From: Polynucleobacter difficilis
GTDB lineage: Bacteria > Pseudomonadota > Gammaproteobacteria > Burkholderiales > Burkholderiaceae
DNA: 64,000 nt
Assembly (NCBI RefSeq): GCF_003065365.1
Contig: NZ_CP023276.1
Coordinates: forward strand, 930,001-994,000
Direction: 5' to 3'
The first letter of the stretch is position 1. The number at the start of each line of letters is the position of its first letter. Both the position numbers and the translations under genes were made by a program. A model generated the notes under the pieces. It ran no database searches and was not told where the DNA came from. It worked only from the letters and a program-made list of their open reading frames with translations. Positions 61,374 through 64,000 of this stretch are shown piece after piece.

Positions 61374-62279
61374 ATGTCACAACTCAAAATCGGTTTCGTC
61401 GGTCTTGGCATTATGGGCGCGCCCATGGCTGGGCATTTAGTTGCTGCAGGCCATACGGTGTATGTCAATACGCGCAGCAAGGTGCCTGAGACAATTGCAA
61501 AATCAGCAGCGATTCAATGCGCAAGTCCAGCGGAAGTTGCTGAAAAGGCCGACATCATTTTTACGATGGTTCCAGATACGCCGGACGTCGAGCGTGTTCT
61601 GTTTGGCGATAAAGGCATTGCCAGTGGTTTAGCCAATGGCGGCAAAGGTAAAGTTGTTGTGGACATGAGCTCCATATCGCCGATAGCTACAAAAGAATTT
61701 GCAAAGAAGATTAATGCACTAGGCGCTGATTATCTCGATGCCCCAGTCTCTGGCGGCGAAGTCGGCGCAAAAAATGCAACCCTGTCGATCATGCTGGGCG
61801 GAGATGAAGCAGTCTTTACACGCGTGAAGCCCGTACTGGAATTGATGGGCAAGAACATTAATTTGGTTGGCGGCAATGGCGACGGTCAAACGGCTAAAGT
61901 AGCCAATCAGATTATTGTGGCCCTGAATATTGAAGCCGTTGCTGAGGCGCTTCTGTTTGCCGCCAAAGCTGGTGCTGATCCTGCCAAAGTACGCCAGGCA
62001 TTAATGGGTGGCTTTGCGAGCTCCAAAATTTTAGAAGTGCATGGCGAGCGCATGGTCAAGCGGACTTTTGATCCTGGATTTCGGATTGAGTTGCATCAAA
62101 AGGATTTAAATCTGGCGCTCAATAGTGCTCGCGCATTGGGTGTTTCCTTACCCAATACCGCCACCGCCCAAGAGTTATTTAATTCCTGCTCAGCCCATGG
62201 CGGTAAAGCATGGGACCATTCGGCCATGGTGCGCGCTTTAGAAAAACTGGCTAACTTTGAAATAGGCCAAAAAGCCTAA
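61374..62279 (+). CDS. glxR: 2-hydroxy-3-oxopropionate (tartronate semialdehyde) reductase
   Basis: GlxR reduces tartronate semialdehyde to D-glycerate with NAD(P)H. It has 301 residues and belongs to the beta-hydroxyacid dehydrogenase family. The N-terminal Rossmann loop is GFVGLGIMGAPMAGHLVAAGH. The substrate motif is DAPVSGGEVGAKNATLSIMLGG. The catalytic lysine lies in GQTAKVANQIIVALNIEAVAEAL. It completes the route glyoxylate to glycerate. GGATAA precedes the ATG. The gap before it (135 bases) holds a LysR-like site and a candidate -10. Confidence 0.94.
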   Translation: MSQLKIGFVGLGIMGAPMAGHLVAAGHTVYVNTRSKVPETIAKSAAIQCASPAEVAEKADIIFTMVPDTPDVERVLFGDKGIASGLANGGKGKVVVDMSSISPIATKEFAKKINALGADYLDAPVSGGEVGAKNATLSIMLGGDEAVFTRVKPVLELMGKNINLVGGNGDGQTAKVANQIIVALNIEAVAEALLFAAKAGADPAKVRQALMGGFASSKILEVHGERMVKRTFDPGFRIELHQKDLNLALNSARALGVSLPNTATAQELFNSCSAHGGKAWDHSAMVRALEKLANFEIGQKA

Positions 62280-62336
62280 TTCTTTATTCCTAGCTTGACC
62301 TAAACCAGTAATGGATTCGGTTGCATAATATGCAGC

Positions 62337-62924
62337 ATGAATTCACTACTGGTTGTTTACCTCCACGGTTTTCGTTCCTCCCCGCGCTCAAGTAAAGCGC
62401 AGATGACTGGCGATGCCATCGCGCATCGCGCGGAGCAGGGGGCTTCCATCGAATGGTATTGCCCACAATTGCTTGCCTCCCCACGTGAGTCCATGGAAAT
62501 GGTTCAACGCCACATCGATACTGCTAAGGCGGATCGATTAACCGTGATCGGCTCTTCCTTGGGTGGTTTTTATACCAACTACCTTGCAGAGCGCTATGGC
62601 TGCAAAGGCATCGCCTTAAATCCGGCCGTGAGAGCAGGGCGGGAACTAGCGCCCCATGTAGGCATGATGACGGCCTACGATAGCGAGGAGCCTTTTGACT
62701 TTCGGGCTGAATACATTGATGAGCTTAATCGCATGCAGGTTGAATCGATTACGCATCCTGAGCGCTATTTACTCTTGGCTGCCACCGGTGATGAATTGCT
62801 CGACTGGCGGGAGATGGCCGCCTTTTATCCAGGTGCCCAGCAGATCATTATTCAAGGTAGTGACCACGGCATTGCTAATTACAGCGATTACTTGGACGCG
62901 GTAATCGACTTCGCTTGTGATTAA
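62337..62924 (+). CDS. YqiA-like alpha/beta-hydrolase (esterase)
   Basis: This 195-residue protein belongs to the YqiA/UPF0227 esterase family. It begins VVYLHGFRSSPRSSKAQ, a typical HGF oxyanion-hole motif. The nucleophile elbow is GSSLGGFYTNYLAERYG (serine). A possible catalytic aspartate lies in ATGDELLDWREM and the histidine in QGSDHGIANY. It is a cytoplasmic esterase of unknown physiological substrate. It starts 57 bases after glxR and is followed by a stem-loop. Confidence 0.88.
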   Translation: MNSLLVVYLHGFRSSPRSSKAQMTGDAIAHRAEQGASIEWYCPQLLASPRESMEMVQRHIDTAKADRLTVIGSSLGGFYTNYLAERYGCKGIALNPAVRAGRELAPHVGMMTAYDSEEPFDFRAEYIDELNRMQVESITHPERYLLLAATGDELLDWREMAAFYPGAQQIIIQGSDHGIANYSDYLDAVIDFACD

Positions 62925-62931
62925 TTTGAAT

Positions 62932-62948
62932 AGCTCATTTTATGAGCT
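62932..62948. terminator. Stem-loop downstream of the YqiA-like gene
   Basis: AGCTCAT (62932-62938) pairs with ATGAGCT (62942-62948) around a TTT loop. The following bases (TCTAG) are not a clean T-run, so termination may be weak. It separates the esterase gene from the promoter-like sequence that follows. Confidence 0.45.
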
Positions 62949-62954
62949 TCTAGA

Positions 62955-62982
62955 TTGACATACTGCACTCTTGAGCAATAAG
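62955..62982 (+). promoter_or_regulatory. Sigma-70-type promoter for the small gene at 63011
   Basis: A perfect -35 element TTGACA (62955-62960) is followed after 16 bases by AATAAG (62977-62982), a four-of-six match to TATAAT. Transcription would start near 62989, about 22 bases before the small ORF's ATG. Confidence 0.55.
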
Positions 62983-63010
62983 CGCATTAGCGCGAAGAGA
63001 GGAGCAGATC

Positions 63011-63109
63011 ATGCAAACCCTAAAACTATTTTTTATCTGGCTGGTCTTTGCCGAAAAGCAGGGCGAATGGCAGCGCTCTGAGTGGATTTGCCGTAATCGA
63101 ATTGAGTGA
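63011..63109 (+). CDS. Probable 32-residue small protein, unrecognised
   Basis: The frame from ATG 63011 to TGA 63107-63109 encodes 32 residues: a hydrophobic N-terminal half (LKLFFIWLVFA) and a charged, tryptophan-rich C-terminal half with an EWQRSEW segment. An excellent Shine-Dalgarno AGGAG (63000-63004) sits six bases upstream, and a -35/-10 pair lies upstream of that. I do not recognise a family. It could be a membrane-associated small protein or a leader peptide for the HNH gene that follows. The combination of promoter, ribosome-binding site and open frame is better than chance. Codon support is weak because it is so short. Confidence 0.5.
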   Translation: MQTLKLFFIWLVFAEKQGEWQRSEWICRNRIE

Positions 63110-63245
63110 GCAAATCCCAATGGGATAGGCAAATGATTGCCCTATAGGGTCAATTGCAGTGCGTTGATCGCCCCCGGAATTTTCTGTAAGATGGTTGTCA
63201 TGCAGTGATGCGATGATTTATGCCATTACAGAGAGAGGAGTGGTT
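63110..63245. other. Intergenic stretch between the small ORF and the HNH gene
   Basis: This 136-base stretch has no supported gene. It holds a perfect 10-base palindrome CCCTATAGGG (63140-63149) and an imperfect stem ATAGGCAA/TTGCCCTAT at 63125-63145 with one bulged base. These may end the small transcript, but no T-run follows. The last bases, AGGAG at 63236-63240, are the ribosome-binding site of the HNH gene. Confidence 0.4.
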
Positions 63246-63827
63246 GTGCTGAGCATCTTGAAGCTAGACGCCGGCGGTATTCCACAATGCTGGATAAATG
63301 CGGAAGAAGCGACAAAACAATATGCAGACCAGAGCGTATTGTGGACACTGGGCGATCCGATCGCGGTCATGCGTGGCGGTATCTCGCGAGCTACTGGCAA
63401 GCAATCCATCATTGAGCTGCACTCCATCGTTGCCGTCAAAGGCTCGGCACGCATCAATCTATTCGATGTTGTGCCCGGCATCACGAAGCGTAAGTTGTAC
63501 CGCCGTGATCGTGGCCTGTGCGCCTATTGTGGTGAACGCATTACCGAAAACGATGCTGAAGCGGAACACATTATTCCCAATAGCCGTGGCGGTAAATACA
63601 CGTGGATGAATTTGGTTGTTTCTTGCAGGCCATGCAATCAACGCAAAGGCAATCGCACCCCTGAAATGGCGAACATGAGTTTGCTATATGCGCCTTATAT
63701 GCCAAGCTTGTATGAGGACATGATCCTCAAAGGCAGAAATATTCTGGCCGATCAAATGGATTTTTTGGCCGCGAACTTACCCAAGAATAGCCGCCTGCTG
63801 GAAGGATTGTTCTGGGAGCAGTCCTAA
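63246..63827 (+). CDS. HNH endonuclease-domain protein
   Basis: This protein (193 residues from GTG 63246) has a C-terminal HNH/McrA-like nuclease module. A zinc-binding pair CAYC comes first, then the catalytic core AEHIIPNSRGGKYTWMNLVVSCRPCNQRKGNR, in which the histidine and asparagine are metal and catalytic residues. CRPC is the second zinc pair. The N-terminal half (ILKLDAGGIPQCWINAEEA) is typical of a widely distributed betaproteobacterial HNH family. AGGAG at 63236-63240 is five bases before GTG 63246; other in-frame starts are TTG 63195 and ATG 63213. No methyltransferase or defence partner is adjacent, so its role is unknown. Confidence 0.85.
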   Translation: MLSILKLDAGGIPQCWINAEEATKQYADQSVLWTLGDPIAVMRGGISRATGKQSIIELHSIVAVKGSARINLFDVVPGITKRKLYRRDRGLCAYCGERITENDAEAEHIIPNSRGGKYTWMNLVVSCRPCNQRKGNRTPEMANMSLLYAPYMPSLYEDMILKGRNILADQMDFLAANLPKNSRLLEGLFWEQS

Positions 63828-63841
63828 GTCGTTTTAAGCCA

Positions 63842-64000
63842 TTGTGGATTCTATTGGCAGCCTTAGTGCTGTCCCTAGTCGCGCACCTCATTTTATTTTT
63901 CTGGCTATGGCTGCTACCCACTGGCTCTTTGATTGCGCCCCCACAGGAATCGCCCTTTGTGGCCATCTTAAAAGAAGAGCCAGTCAAGCAAATCAAGATG
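63842..64000 (+). CDS. Start of an unidentified membrane-anchored protein (cut by window edge)
   Basis: An open frame runs to the window end from about TTG 63842. It encodes a strongly hydrophobic N-terminal segment (LWILLAALVLSLVAHLILFFWLWLLPTG) followed by PPQESPFVAILKEEP. This is a signal anchor with a proline-containing periplasmic linker. No good Shine-Dalgarno sequence or ATG is visible, so the exact start is uncertain. The pattern resembles the DUF3108 proteins of Burkholderiales, but that is only a guess. Confidence 0.4.
   Translation, partial: MWILLAALVLSLVAHLILFFWLWLLPTGSLIAPPQESPFVAILKEEPVKQIKM

Overview
The window is a gene-dense chromosomal segment of about 50% G+C with short intergenic gaps. 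It looks like a free-living betaproteobacterium of the Burkholderiales. Supporting signs are the mfd-ispD-ispF order, the tig-clpP-clpX-lon block followed by tRNA-Val and a PpiD-like gene, the pyrG-kdsA-eno-ftsB block, a class I PHA cluster with a PhaR regulator, and the divergent lplT/alr pair. A small freshwater relative such as Polynucleobacter fits best, but the genus is inferred from memory of gene order and protein style. No insertion sequence, prophage, integron, rRNA operon or CRISPR array is visible. Almost everything is core metabolism and housekeeping.

Layout. 1-3.4 kb: topoisomerase IV (parE, cut by the window edge, and parC). 3.4-4.8 kb: a RidA-like protein and two small periplasmic c-type cytochromes. 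4.8-12.8 kb: a propionyl-CoA/methylmalonyl-CoA module (mutase, MeaB GTPase, both propionyl-CoA carboxylase subunits, and a VOC protein that is probably the epimerase) opposite a divergent GntR/FCD regulator, with a palindromic operator between them. 12.8-19.9 kb: tsaB, rimI, a probable holD, lplT, alr, bamD, rluD and pgeF. 20-25.7 kb: polyhydroxyalkanoate synthesis (phaC, phaB, phaR, phaA) with rimO inserted. 25.7-31.6 kb: serB, mfd, ispD and ispF.

31.6-39.6 kb is a protein quality-control block: tRNA-Leu, trigger factor, ClpP, ClpX, Lon behind a heat-shock-type promoter, tRNA-Val, and a PpiD-like inner-membrane chaperone that seems to lack its parvulin domain. 39.6-48.8 kb: an SGNH esterase divergent from a YbbA-like ABC ATPase, purL, a spermidine-synthase-like protein, acnB and a small membrane protein. 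48.9-55.5 kb: pyrG, kdsA, eno, ftsB, then hslO divergent from gltX. 55.6-55.9 kb: a tRNA cluster (Ala, Glu, Asp) closed by an intrinsic terminator. 56-57.5 kb: an M48 protease and a secreted two-repeat protein. 57.5-62.3 kb: the glyoxylate/glycerate module (LysR regulator, gcl, hyi, glxR) with two related palindromes. 62.3-64 kb: a YqiA-like esterase, a probable 32-residue small protein with its own promoter, an HNH nuclease-like protein, and the start of an unidentified membrane-anchored protein.

Two carbon-handling themes stand out. One is C3-acyl-CoA use through methylmalonyl-CoA together with carbon storage as PHA. The other is recovery of photorespiration-like C2 carbon (glyoxylate) through tartronate semialdehyde. 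I found no convincing undescribed multi-gene system. The most distinctive observations are the unrecognised small gene at 63011, the divergent holD-like gene next to rimI, the PpiD relative without a parvulin domain, the paired LysR-type sites, the overlapping GntR palindromes, and two genes (purL, gltX) whose promoters suggest leaderless mRNAs.
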